Positions 29,759-36,911 of a stretch of 64,000 bases of DNA are shown one piece after another (position 1 is the stretch's first letter; the number at the start of each line of letters is the position of its first letter). The position numbers and the translations under genes were made by a program. Origin of the DNA: a virus. Where the stretch lies: positions 1 through 64,000 of the IMG/VR virus record IMGVR_UViG_3300031873_000003; one strand, written 5' to 3'. Below the pieces are notes generated by a model, which did no database searches, was not told the DNA's origin, and saw only the letters and a program-made list of their open reading frames with translations.

Positions 29759-29774
29759 TTGCAATTGAGTGCAA
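29759..29774. promoter_or_regulatory. Palindrome TTGCA-ATTGAG-TGCAA
   Basis: Differs by one base from the centre of the palindrome at 2092-2111. It lies about 34 bases before the start of the 29808 gene. Possible shared operator. Confidence 0.35.
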
Positions 29775-29807
29775 CTAATTGAGTTATAGATAAAGGAGGC
29801 AATAATT

Positions 29808-30131
29808 ATGGATAACGGGAATCAACAAAAAAGGCCAAATGCAACTCGACGAGCATTCTCTGAATATTTTAAACCCTCATTAACTAAAACCTCATCAGGA
29901 GCCGTGGATTATATTCCCCGGCCAATGAAGTCCCCAATCATTGCAAGAGAAGAGAGAGAAACTACTATTAGAGGAGGCGGGGAGCTGAATTTGTTGAAAA
30001 ATAAGACACCATTATTCCCAAGGGCTAAAGGGGGGCCTGTTTCTCCTGGAAGATCCCTTATGAAAATGAAGGGTAGCGCATTGTCGGGGTTCATGCCGGA
30101 AGCCAAGAAATTGAAGAAGGGGAGCAAATGA
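29808..30131 (+). CDS. Small basic, probably disordered protein
   Basis: AAAGGAGG precedes MDNGNQQKRPNATRRAFSEY. C-terminal SLMKMKGSALSGFMPEAKKL is shared with the 29433 product. It overlaps the next gene by ATGA. No family known. Confidence 0.55.
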   Translation: MDNGNQQKRPNATRRAFSEYFKPSLTKTSSGAVDYIPRPMKSPIIAREERETTIRGGGELNLLKNKTPLFPRAKGGPVSPGRSLMKMKGSALSGFMPEAKKLKKGSK

Positions 30132-30484
30132 CAGATAGCATTTCTGGGGGGATGGCGGTCGATATTTTGACCGGTAGGCCAAAGGGCGTCTATCCTACGG
30201 AAAAAGATCGGTTACTGGAAGGGCAACTTGAGGTGGATGTCGCCACAGGTTTTGAGGCAGACCAGAAACTCAAGACAAGGGCCGGAAAACTATTCGTATC
30301 CCTGATTGACGCTTCCCTCCAGCGACGCATTGAAGAGTTGGTAAATGCCGATCCAGAGTCGATGGCCCTCCTTGGGTTACTATCGAAACTTGGGCATGAC
30401 ATCCAAAAAGGAGAGGCGGCGGCCAAGAGGTTAACACGGATGAGATTGGGAAGGCAATCGAGAGAACTACCGAGTATAGAATAA
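30128..30484 (+). CDS. Hypothetical helical protein
   Basis: 118 residues; GMAVDILTGRPKGVYPTEKD, then a helical region (LQRRIEELVNADPESMALLG) and a basic end. It precedes the scaffold-like gene. Function unknown. Confidence 0.55.
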   Translation: MTDSISGGMAVDILTGRPKGVYPTEKDRLLEGQLEVDVATGFEADQKLKTRAGKLFVSLIDASLQRRIEELVNADPESMALLGLLSKLGHDIQKGEAAAKRLTRMRLGRQSRELPSIE

Positions 30485-30592
30485 TTCTGCATCCATTAAA
30501 CGCCCCTGCTCTTAACGCAGATTCGGTGTTTTTGGAAATATAAGAAAGGCTTGGACCCCTACAAAAGGGATTCTCCAGGAGAGTGAAGATTA

Positions 30593-31618
30593 ATGGGAAG
30601 ACAGGTTACGGCAAAAGAGTTGGATCTGGATGATGGGTACGAGGAAAGGGATGATGTCCCTGCTGGCGAGGGTCCCGATAAGGATTCACCCGAAACCAAA
30701 TTTAAGGGCGCACCCGATCATGGCGCAATAGGGGCAGAAGTAGTTGAAGAGGAAGTGGAAGAAGCAAAGGCACGGCAGAAAAAGGCTGACAAAGACCGAG
30801 CGGCAGAGGAGTCAGAAAAAGTAGAGGGAGGGGAAAATGAAAAAGAACAACCCCTTCAATACAAAGACCAGGTCGCCGCTGAAAAGGCCGTCAGAGAAGC
30901 CAAAAGGAAGATGACGGAGGCCACCACAAAGGCTGCGAAGTTACAAAGCATTGTCACAGACCTTGAAAAACGTGTGCAAACAGCCTCCAGTGAAGCTCCC
31001 AATACGGCTCCTGCCGAAAACCCCTGGGATATGAAACGCCAGAAGGTTGCCGATGACACCATAACCAAGGCTGCGGCCATTGCGTCTCCCGCACCACCAC
31101 AGGACAGGGATGATCCAGACTTCGACGCCAAGTGGACCGATTATCAAAAGAAGATGGGGGAATACAACGCAAAGGTAGCAAGAGCGTGGGCGGATGCGCA
31201 AACAGAGATTGCCAATCTTGCAATCGAAGAGCGTGAGGAAGCCAAAAAAAACAAAGAAACCGTTATCTTCGCTGTTGATAACGCACTTGAGGAAGCTGGA
31301 CTAATCACCGACAAGTCGTCCCAGAAAGAGAAAGATAGCGTACTGAAACTCTTCTGGTCGATGTCGGGAGACGTATCAAAGTCTCTTCCAATGGAAGACC
31401 AGATCAAACAGACCGCCGATCTGTGTAAGGATTTTGTTGATGAACTTAGAGGCAAAGAGAGGGAGCGTGTCAAGAAAGAGAAAATTAACCAGGACGATCT
31501 ACAGGTCTTGGGACGTGGCTCCAGAGTAACCACCCAAAAACAACCGGAGATCACTCTAACCATAGGGGAAGCTCAAAGAGCAGTTATGGAAAGGAGAAGA
31601 CTCCGCCGTAATCCATAA
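30593..31618 (+). CDS. Scaffold-like coiled-coil protein
   Basis: 341 residues, highly charged: acidic start (DLDDGYEERDD), long coiled-coil region (about 60-130, AAEKAVREAKRKMTEATTKA), then helical and a basic C-terminus (RRRLRRNP). Composition and location immediately before the capsid gene fit a scaffolding protein, which guides capsid assembly and leaves. The assignment is by analogy. Confidence 0.6.
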   Translation: MGRQVTAKELDLDDGYEERDDVPAGEGPDKDSPETKFKGAPDHGAIGAEVVEEEVEEAKARQKKADKDRAAEESEKVEGGENEKEQPLQYKDQVAAEKAVREAKRKMTEATTKAAKLQSIVTDLEKRVQTASSEAPNTAPAENPWDMKRQKVADDTITKAAAIASPAPPQDRDDPDFDAKWTDYQKKMGEYNAKVARAWADAQTEIANLAIEEREEAKKNKETVIFAVDNALEEAGLITDKSSQKEKDSVLKLFWSMSGDVSKSLPMEDQIKQTADLCKDFVDELRGKERERVKKEKINQDDLQVLGRGSRVTTQKQPEITLTIGEAQRAVMERRRLRRNP

Positions 31619-31631
31619 GGAGGAATATATC

Positions 31632-31697
31632 ATGGCAGAAATGACATGGGAATTTAGTGCACCATCAGGCGTCAATGTAGGCGCCATTAAGGAGTGA
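31632..31697 (+). CDS. 21-aa ORF ahead of the capsid gene
   Basis: AAGGAGG lies before the ATG and the peptide is MAEMTWEFSAPSGVNVGAIK plus Glu. Its last codons contain the AAGGAG ribosome site of the capsid gene, so its translation could control capsid synthesis. Confidence 0.4.
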   Translation: MAEMTWEFSAPSGVNVGAIKE

Positions 31698-31703
31698 TTC
31701 TTA

Positions 31704-32795
31704 ATGCAAACCCAGAATTTGCTGGAAACACCGAGAATCCAACACTACTTGCCAGAAGGCAGTGAAAACGTGCTTGGTGCGGTCAATCAGCAGGCAGAAC
31801 AACCCTTAGCGAATGCTATGCCAACTCTTTACGAAGAGGTAGGTTGTTCGGCCCCAGAGACTTACAATGGGCATCTCTTACGAGAGATGGTGATAAAGTC
31901 CGGCCCTCCGGCGACGGAAGGGATGAGCCGCTACAAAAATTCCGCTATAAGTTCGAAGCTCCGTGAACAGTCGATTGCCGAGTCCAAGTTCATGGATTTC
32001 GTCAGGACGGAACCGGGTTTCGGAAAAAAGCGCGGAGAATCTATCACCATTACACGGGCTGATATTTTGACACAGCCTACCAGCGCCACCCTCTCCGAAC
32101 ACGATCGGATTCCTGTGGACGACTTTTCTCTGTCTACCACAGCTATCACAGTGTCGGAGTATGGCCGAGCAGTAACATTTACTCACATGAGTCAATTGCT
32201 TTCAAGGTTTGACCCACAAGACCCGATCCAGAAGGCTTTGCGGAAACAGATGACCAAGGCGCTGGACAGGCTTGCGGCAACAACCATGAAGACGACCTAC
32301 CTTATTTACGCTCCAACCTCATTGACGGGTGGAACGTTCATGGAGGACGGGACGATTGACACGGCGGCCTTAGTGAACGTCAACATCGATCACCTTGGGG
32401 CCATCAGGGATGCCTTTGCGGACACCTACGTCGTAGACCCCTACGAGGGAGACGACTACATTGGGCTGCTCTCAACAAAGGCCCTCAGAGGAATCAAGTC
32501 TGACGAAAATTTTGAGACTTGGAAACAGTATCTCCGGGAAGGAGACACCCTGCACAATTCCGAGGTCGGAAAGGTTGAGTCTATTCGGTGTATCGAGATC
32601 AAGGATACCAGTTGCCTTGCCAACAACAAGGGAACGGGATCTGTTCTTGGAGAAGGGATCATCTTCGGAGATGACTTCTGCGCCATGATCGAGGCAGAAA
32701 CGCCAGAGGTTAGGGTACAGGTCAACTTCGGACAAGATCATGGTAGAGTGAACTCAGCAGCCTGGTACGGTGTTGAACCCAACTACTTGAATTAA
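31704..32795 (+). CDS. Major capsid protein, N4-gp56 type
   Basis: Matches the N4-gp56 HK97-fold family: GKKRGESITITRADILTQPT, PVDDFSLSTTAITVSEYGRA, FTHMSQLLSRFDPQDPIQKA, LGAIRDAFADTYV, YIGLLSTKALRGIKSDENFE, and GVEPNYLN at the end. It forms the icosahedral shell. 363 residues, usual size. A partial second copy follows directly. Confidence 0.9.
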   Translation: MQTQNLLETPRIQHYLPEGSENVLGAVNQQAEQPLANAMPTLYEEVGCSAPETYNGHLLREMVIKSGPPATEGMSRYKNSAISSKLREQSIAESKFMDFVRTEPGFGKKRGESITITRADILTQPTSATLSEHDRIPVDDFSLSTTAITVSEYGRAVTFTHMSQLLSRFDPQDPIQKALRKQMTKALDRLAATTMKTTYLIYAPTSLTGGTFMEDGTIDTAALVNVNIDHLGAIRDAFADTYVVDPYEGDDYIGLLSTKALRGIKSDENFETWKQYLREGDTLHNSEVGKVESIRCIEIKDTSCLANNKGTGSVLGEGIIFGDDFCAMIEAETPEVRVQVNFGQDHGRVNSAAWYGVEPNYLN

Positions 32796-32828
32796 TTGGG
32801 GAATGGCACCATTAAGGAGCGATCTTTA

Positions 32829-33068
32829 ATGAAAAACCCTGAATTTGCTGGAATAACCGAGAATCCGACACTACTCGCCAATGGCAGTGAAAATGTGTTC
32901 GGTGCGGTCAATCAGCAGACAGGACGATCCTTAGCGTCTTCAAACGCTTTGCCAACTCTTACCGAAAGAGGTAGATCGTCCGGTTTCAGAGGCCACCAAG
33001 GGGCATCTCCACAAGGAGATGATGGTATGGTCCATCCCACCGGCGACGGATGGGGAGCCAATGCGTAG
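32829..33068 (+). pseudogene. Partial duplicate of the capsid gene 5' end
   Basis: The region from the ribosome site (ATTAAGGAG) through about 240 bases aligns with the start of the capsid gene: GSENVFGAVNQQTGRSLAS against GSENVLGAVNQQAEQPLAN. It is frameshifted and ends where the omega-RNA-like segment begins. It may still make a 79-residue peptide. Confidence 0.7.
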
Positions 33069-33158
33069 GCTTAGGTTTAGTTTGGCCGTTGACTGCCACG
33101 GCAGGAAAAGTCCGAGGGGCGTTCATAAGTTCCTCGTGATAATTGAGGAATTTTAAGA

Positions 33159-33288
33159 ATGATAGCGGCGGGAATCGCCGGTACTGCCAGTCGAGGCACT
33201 GTTAGTCGAGCCAGGGGGCGAAAACCCTCTGTCCTTGCCCGTGCCGTTGAAGCTGGAAGCCCCCGCCTTTAGGCGTGGGGTAATTCAC
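33159..33288 (+). ncRNA. Omega-RNA-like segment with TnpB tail remnant (copy d)
   Basis: CGGCG-GGAAT-CGCCG (33166-33180) is followed about 78 bases later by the right-end palindrome CCCCCGCCTTTAGGCGTGGGG and taattcac. A frame from 33159 (MIAAGIAGTASRGTVSRARG ... VEAGSPRL) looks like the tail of a TnpB after its last catalytic Asp. No other TnpB coding is left. Structured DNA also extends upstream to about 33092. Confidence 0.55.
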
Positions 33289-33291
33289 ATA

Positions 33292-33388
33292 GGGCAGGAA
33301 CTGCCCAAATCAACGTTTGGGGAGAGGCGGTGTATCAATGCCCTTCAACGAACCAAGAAGCCCCGTCCGTAAGGGCGGGGTAGTTCAC
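33292..33388 (+). ncRNA. Omega-RNA-like segment (copy e)
   Basis: GGGCA-GGAAC-TGCCC (33292-33306), then aaatcaacgtttggggagag, then the right-end palindrome CCCCGTCCGTAAGGGCGGGG and tagttcac. The block after the hairpin aligns with the same part of copy f and of the intact tnpB (taaaagcgcgtggagagg). It follows copy d in tandem. Confidence 0.6.
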
Positions 33389-33427
33389 ACAATCTTACGC
33401 TAAGGCGTAAAAAAGGAGGTAACAACG

Positions 33428-33877
33428 ATGGCTTACACAGATTCTAAGTGTTTATGTATTGGTGAAGGAGAAGCAACATCAGCTACTTTAGGTTTTGCCG
33501 CAAGTGCAACGGTTGTTTGCTTGGTGAGACAGCCCTGTACCCTTTATGCGGTTGGTGCTCTGGTCCGGGTAGTCATGGATACAAATGCCGCAGCCATAGT
33601 GGTGACTCGAAGAGTTATCCCGAATAGCGATGTCGGTGCAACGGCGGTGGCTACCGTTACCCTTCCAACCCTCACCGCTGCGGGGAAGATTGTCTATAAG
33701 GGAGGTGTTAATCCGCAGACCGTCGCAAATCTTCTTCCTGTCAAGCTCAATGCTGGGGATGAATTAAAATTTGTTGCGGATGGTGGAGGAGGGTCTTATT
33801 ACTGGAAGCCCTGGTTTGAGGCATATCCTCGACCAGAAACGATGGATAACAACACTGACTTTATTGAAAGTGCATAA
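33428..33877 (+). CDS. Probable minor structural protein
   Basis: AAAAAGGAGG follows a small hairpin (ttacgc/gcgtaa). 149 residues, beta-rich, Ala/Val-rich: SATLGFAASATVVCLVRQPC, VTRRVIPNSDVGATAVATVT, GDELKFVADGGGGSYYWKPW. Located after the capsid gene, so a decoration or head protein is likely, by position only. Confidence 0.55.
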   Translation: MAYTDSKCLCIGEGEATSATLGFAASATVVCLVRQPCTLYAVGALVRVVMDTNAAAIVVTRRVIPNSDVGATAVATVTLPTLTAAGKIVYKGGVNPQTVANLLPVKLNAGDELKFVADGGGGSYYWKPWFEAYPRPETMDNNTDFIESA

Positions 33878-34000
33878 CCTAACCCGGGGAGGGAGCCTAG
33901 TCTCTCTCCCCGCAATGTCTCTGTAGGTATTCAACCCTCGCTCTAACTGGGGGATACCCCAAATACTAATGAGGGCAAGGGAAACTAATGGAGGTGAAAT

Positions 34001-35266
34001 ATGGGCAGTATCGTAGCAACAGACGTAACGATTACGGGGCACCTTAATCGCTTAGGCAGAAAGAAAATGTATGACGCAACCCTCACCTTTGGGGGTGGCG
34101 CACTTCAGTATCCTTATGGCGGGGTACCTCTTCCCCCGATAGGAAGATTCGGGATGCATTCTGCTCCTGAAATGGAAATTTCCCAGCCGGACACATCAGG
34201 AATTATCTGGAAGTATGATCAGACAAACCACAAACTTAAGGCATATCATAGGGCGCCGGTGGTTGTGTTTGAAGAAGTGGTTACGTCGACACATGGAGTA
34301 ACTTATTCAACCGGCACGACAAAATACCCTATGGCATGGCCTCTTTATGCCAGCAATGGGAACCAGGCTCTTGGGCTCTTGCCTGCCGGCCTCAATCCTG
34401 TGACCACAACGATTGCGATCAACATGTATTCGGCAACCCCGGGAACAAGAGCGTTGATCACATCGTTACATGCAACAGATCATTATGACACCGTTACAAT
34501 CAGTTACATCACTCAGGCATGGGCAGAAGTGTTTGAAAATCTGGTGGAAGCTGAGACCATGACTGCCGGTGCAACGACCACAAACGGGATTACGCTTACT
34601 GCGGACGTGGGGACAACAGACCTCATTAGCTTTTTAACGCCTGGCCCATTTCTATGTGGCTTGATGGTCGGATTGAGCCGAGCTGGAACCGTAACCTGTC
34701 CAAAACCATTAGGTTTGTTACAGGTTGCTGCGGCAGGAGAATATGCACTTGACTTTACGGATGCAAACCCAGTTGCAACGACTATGGCAAGTCTCGCAAG
34801 CCAAGCATGGGATGCGGGAACGGCTATTATCAAATTTAACTACCTCAAAAAGCCCTCTTCAGGTTTTCTCTATGATAGGTTCGTAGAAGAAGAGGCCATT
34901 ACGGCCAGTGGTCAGATAGCTACTCATGCGGCTGGGGGCGATGTTTTGCAGCCTCTCTTATGGGCAACCCCTGGGTTTATGCCTTCAGTGACGGTTAGCA
35001 CAACCTCCGCTACCTGGCCTATCGGTGGTACAGGCATGACAATAGGGACGACCGCACAATGGCAGCCAACAAATTTTTATCCGAAACAGAAATTAACGAC
35101 GGCTGCAACATGGACTTCAGGGACAGGGGTCTTAGTAACCCTTGCAGTTAAACCCTCTTATATTTGGGGGATTCCAGAGGATATTGACGTTATCGTTCCC
35201 CTTGAGATGCCGCACGGAGTGAGATTGAAAAGTCGAAGTATCCGGGCACAGGTCTGGGGACAGTAA
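34001..35266 (+). CDS. Probable structural protein
   Basis: TGGAGGTG precedes MGSIVATDVTITGHLNRLGR. 421 residues of beta-rich, Thr/Ala-rich sequence, ending GVRLKSRSIRAQVWGQ. No recognised domain. Position among head genes and composition suggest a virion surface protein. The 33878-34000 gap holds only a GC-rich stem without a T run. Confidence 0.55.
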   Translation: MGSIVATDVTITGHLNRLGRKKMYDATLTFGGGALQYPYGGVPLPPIGRFGMHSAPEMEISQPDTSGIIWKYDQTNHKLKAYHRAPVVVFEEVVTSTHGVTYSTGTTKYPMAWPLYASNGNQALGLLPAGLNPVTTTIAINMYSATPGTRALITSLHATDHYDTVTISYITQAWAEVFENLVEAETMTAGATTTNGITLTADVGTTDLISFLTPGPFLCGLMVGLSRAGTVTCPKPLGLLQVAAAGEYALDFTDANPVATTMASLASQAWDAGTAIIKFNYLKKPSSGFLYDRFVEEEAITASGQIATHAAGGDVLQPLLWATPGFMPSVTVSTTSATWPIGGTGMTIGTTAQWQPTNFYPKQKLTTAATWTSGTGVLVTLAVKPSYIWGIPEDIDVIVPLEMPHGVRLKSRSIRAQVWGQ

Positions 35267-35286
35267 TCAGATCGTTTATGATTATC

Positions 35287-35321
35287 GTGGGAGCCTCGTT
35301 TCTTGAGGCCCCCACTTTTCT
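35287..35321 (+). terminator. Rho-independent terminator
   Basis: GTGGGAGCCTC (35287-35297) pairs with GAGGCCCCCAC (35305-35315), followed by TTTTCT. It would end the capsid-region transcript. Confidence 0.7.
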
Positions 35322-35344
35322 AAAAAACAGAAAGGAGATCATAG

Positions 35345-35800
35345 ATGTTGCCACAACCAACAAGGACGGAAGGGTCGAGAAAGACGTTGAATGGAAGGGA
35401 GGTTTGGACAAGGCATAATTTTACGACTGAGCAAGGCAATGTTTTAGAAACGATGGGTGGAGAATATATCCTCCCCAACGGGGAACCAGCGACAGATAGG
35501 GCTATCCTTGAGTTGCTTCCCGATCAGCATAAGCAAAAAGCTCTTGCGTGGTGGGACAGGATGTTTGGTGGAAGCCAGACACAGGAAAAACCAGTCCATA
35601 CGACAGAGTTTGTGCCGGAAACAGTTGAATCTCTGATGGCGCAAATGGCAATCATTCAGGAACGAATCGCTACGGTCCAGGGAGCAAAGGTTGCGAAGGA
35701 CGTGGAGCCTGATGCTGACAAAGAACCCAAGAAGCCGCCGGTAAAGTCAAGAACCGAGAAGATACCCGATGTCCTTGCCCAGATGGGCATAGCGAGGTGA
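35345..35800 (+). CDS. Hypothetical protein
   Basis: 151 residues; AGGAGATCAT upstream. Middle block DRAILELLPDQHKQKALAWW, then a coiled-coil stretch (VESLMAQMAIIQERIATVQG) and a Lys/Pro-rich tail. No family recognised. Confidence 0.5.
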   Translation: MLPQPTRTEGSRKTLNGREVWTRHNFTTEQGNVLETMGGEYILPNGEPATDRAILELLPDQHKQKALAWWDRMFGGSQTQEKPVHTTEFVPETVESLMAQMAIIQERIATVQGAKVAKDVEPDADKEPKKPPVKSRTEKIPDVLAQMGIAR

Positions 35801-35804
35801 ATGA

Positions 35805-35957
35805 GTGACCCAAACAGTTGCCGAAGGGACTACTGACCCCAACCCGGGGACAAGCAGCGTTACACATTGTCCGAAATGCGGAAATATCTTCATTATGGAC
35901 GAAGATTTTGAGAATAAGTGTCCATTCTGCGGGTACTCGTTCGAGAATAAGGATTAG
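35805..35957 (+). CDS. 50-aa zinc-ribbon protein
   Basis: GTG start behind GAGGTG. CPKCGNIFIMDEDFENKCPF plus CG makes a CxxC-x13-CxxC ribbon. Common type of small phage protein. It is immediately followed by the solo IS element. Confidence 0.65.
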   Translation: MTQTVAEGTTDPNPGTSSVTHCPKCGNIFIMDEDFENKCPFCGYSFENKD

Positions 35958-35969
35958 GATTGAAGTGTC

Positions 35970-36189
35970 GCCGAACGCATTCCCCTGATTTTAATCGGGG
36001 GTAAGTGAGGCACTTGACAAATTCAGGTAGGGCAGGATATGCCCTAATTAACGCCTGTGGAGAGACTCACCTCTGCTTTTCGATTTCGTCGAAAAGTAAG
36101 TGGACTCAAAGAAGCAGGAACCGTACTTGGAGGTTGCTAATGAGCAACCAACAAGGATGCCCCCGAATTCATTCGGGGGAGGATGTCAC
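35970..36189 (+). mobile_element. Non-autonomous IS200/IS605 element with omega-RNA-like interior (copy f)
   Basis: A left-end palindrome (CCCCTGATTTTAATCGGGG, 35982-36000) and a right-end palindrome (36160-36179, ending ggatgtcac) enclose about 220 bp. Inside are GGGCA-GGATA-TGCCC (36030-36044), the block taacgcctgtggagag, and a perfect stem CTTTTCGA/TCGAAAAG. A frame across it (GYALINACGETHLCFSISSK) is the tail of a TnpB. There is no transposase gene, so it would move only with a helper. Confidence 0.65.
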
Positions 36190-36224
36190 GTGGGAGGAAA
36201 CTTAACAGAGGTGGAGAAGGTGTA

Positions 36225-36911
36225 ATGTGTGAATTAATAGTGAAGGCGGTAGATGCAACTCATCCAGACCCTGAGAAGGATAGAAGAGGATGCTATAAAA
36301 GGGGATACCCTGTCGCAGTCTATCCTGATGGAACTAAGTGGGGAGCCTGTGAGTGTTTACCCAGGTTTGTCATTATCAAATTTCCTGGAGTTCCTGTAGA
36401 TAATCCAATAGTGCAGAAATATACGAAACCTCATATTGAACCTTGTCAACAGACAAGAAGTTGGAATATTATCGAGTGGAATAGAGCTGTAGCAAGGAGT
36501 AAGTATCGGGAATTTTTATCCAAGCCTGTGGTTCTATCTACAGTGGATGAACCTTTTGAGAAAATAATTACTTTGGATCAATGGCAGGAAATGCAGGATG
36601 AAAACGATTATTATCCATTTTTTGTAATGCCAACCATTGAAATCCTTATAGGAGAAATAACAGGAATAAAGTTGTCTGGAACTGTTCGTTTAGTTGAGCT
36701 ACAGGGAGATATTAATACAACCATTATAAGGAGGCTTTGGCAAATACGTTGGGCGTCTTTGCCTCTTGTAGCAAGAAATAAGTTGGCATCGTTGGGAGAG
36801 TTAGTGATAAAGGTTGGTTTATATGGTGGCACGTATGATTACACTTGGGCACAGGTGAAAGGTTATTTCAGGAACCAGCAGACCAATCTGGATGAGACCG
36901 AGGACTTATAA
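36225..36911 (+). CDS. Hypothetical 228-aa protein
   Basis: Start MCELIVKAVDATHPDPEKDR after GGTGGAGAAGG; blocks GCYKRGYPVAVYPDGTKWGA and KYTKPHIEPC. Cys residues are scattered. Probably a structural or accessory virion protein by position between capsid and fibre genes. No family known. Confidence 0.55.
   Translation: MCELIVKAVDATHPDPEKDRRGCYKRGYPVAVYPDGTKWGACECLPRFVIIKFPGVPVDNPIVQKYTKPHIEPCQQTRSWNIIEWNRAVARSKYREFLSKPVVLSTVDEPFEKIITLDQWQEMQDENDYYPFFVMPTIEILIGEITGIKLSGTVRLVELQGDINTTIIRRLWQIRWASLPLVARNKLASLGELVIKVGLYGGTYDYTWAQVKGYFRNQQTNLDETEDL

Noticed and set aside
33092-33165. RNase P-like RNA (ggcaggaaaagtccgag)
   Set aside because: A short resemblance to one conserved word only; the rest of the fold is missing and the region is explained better as TnpB-derived.
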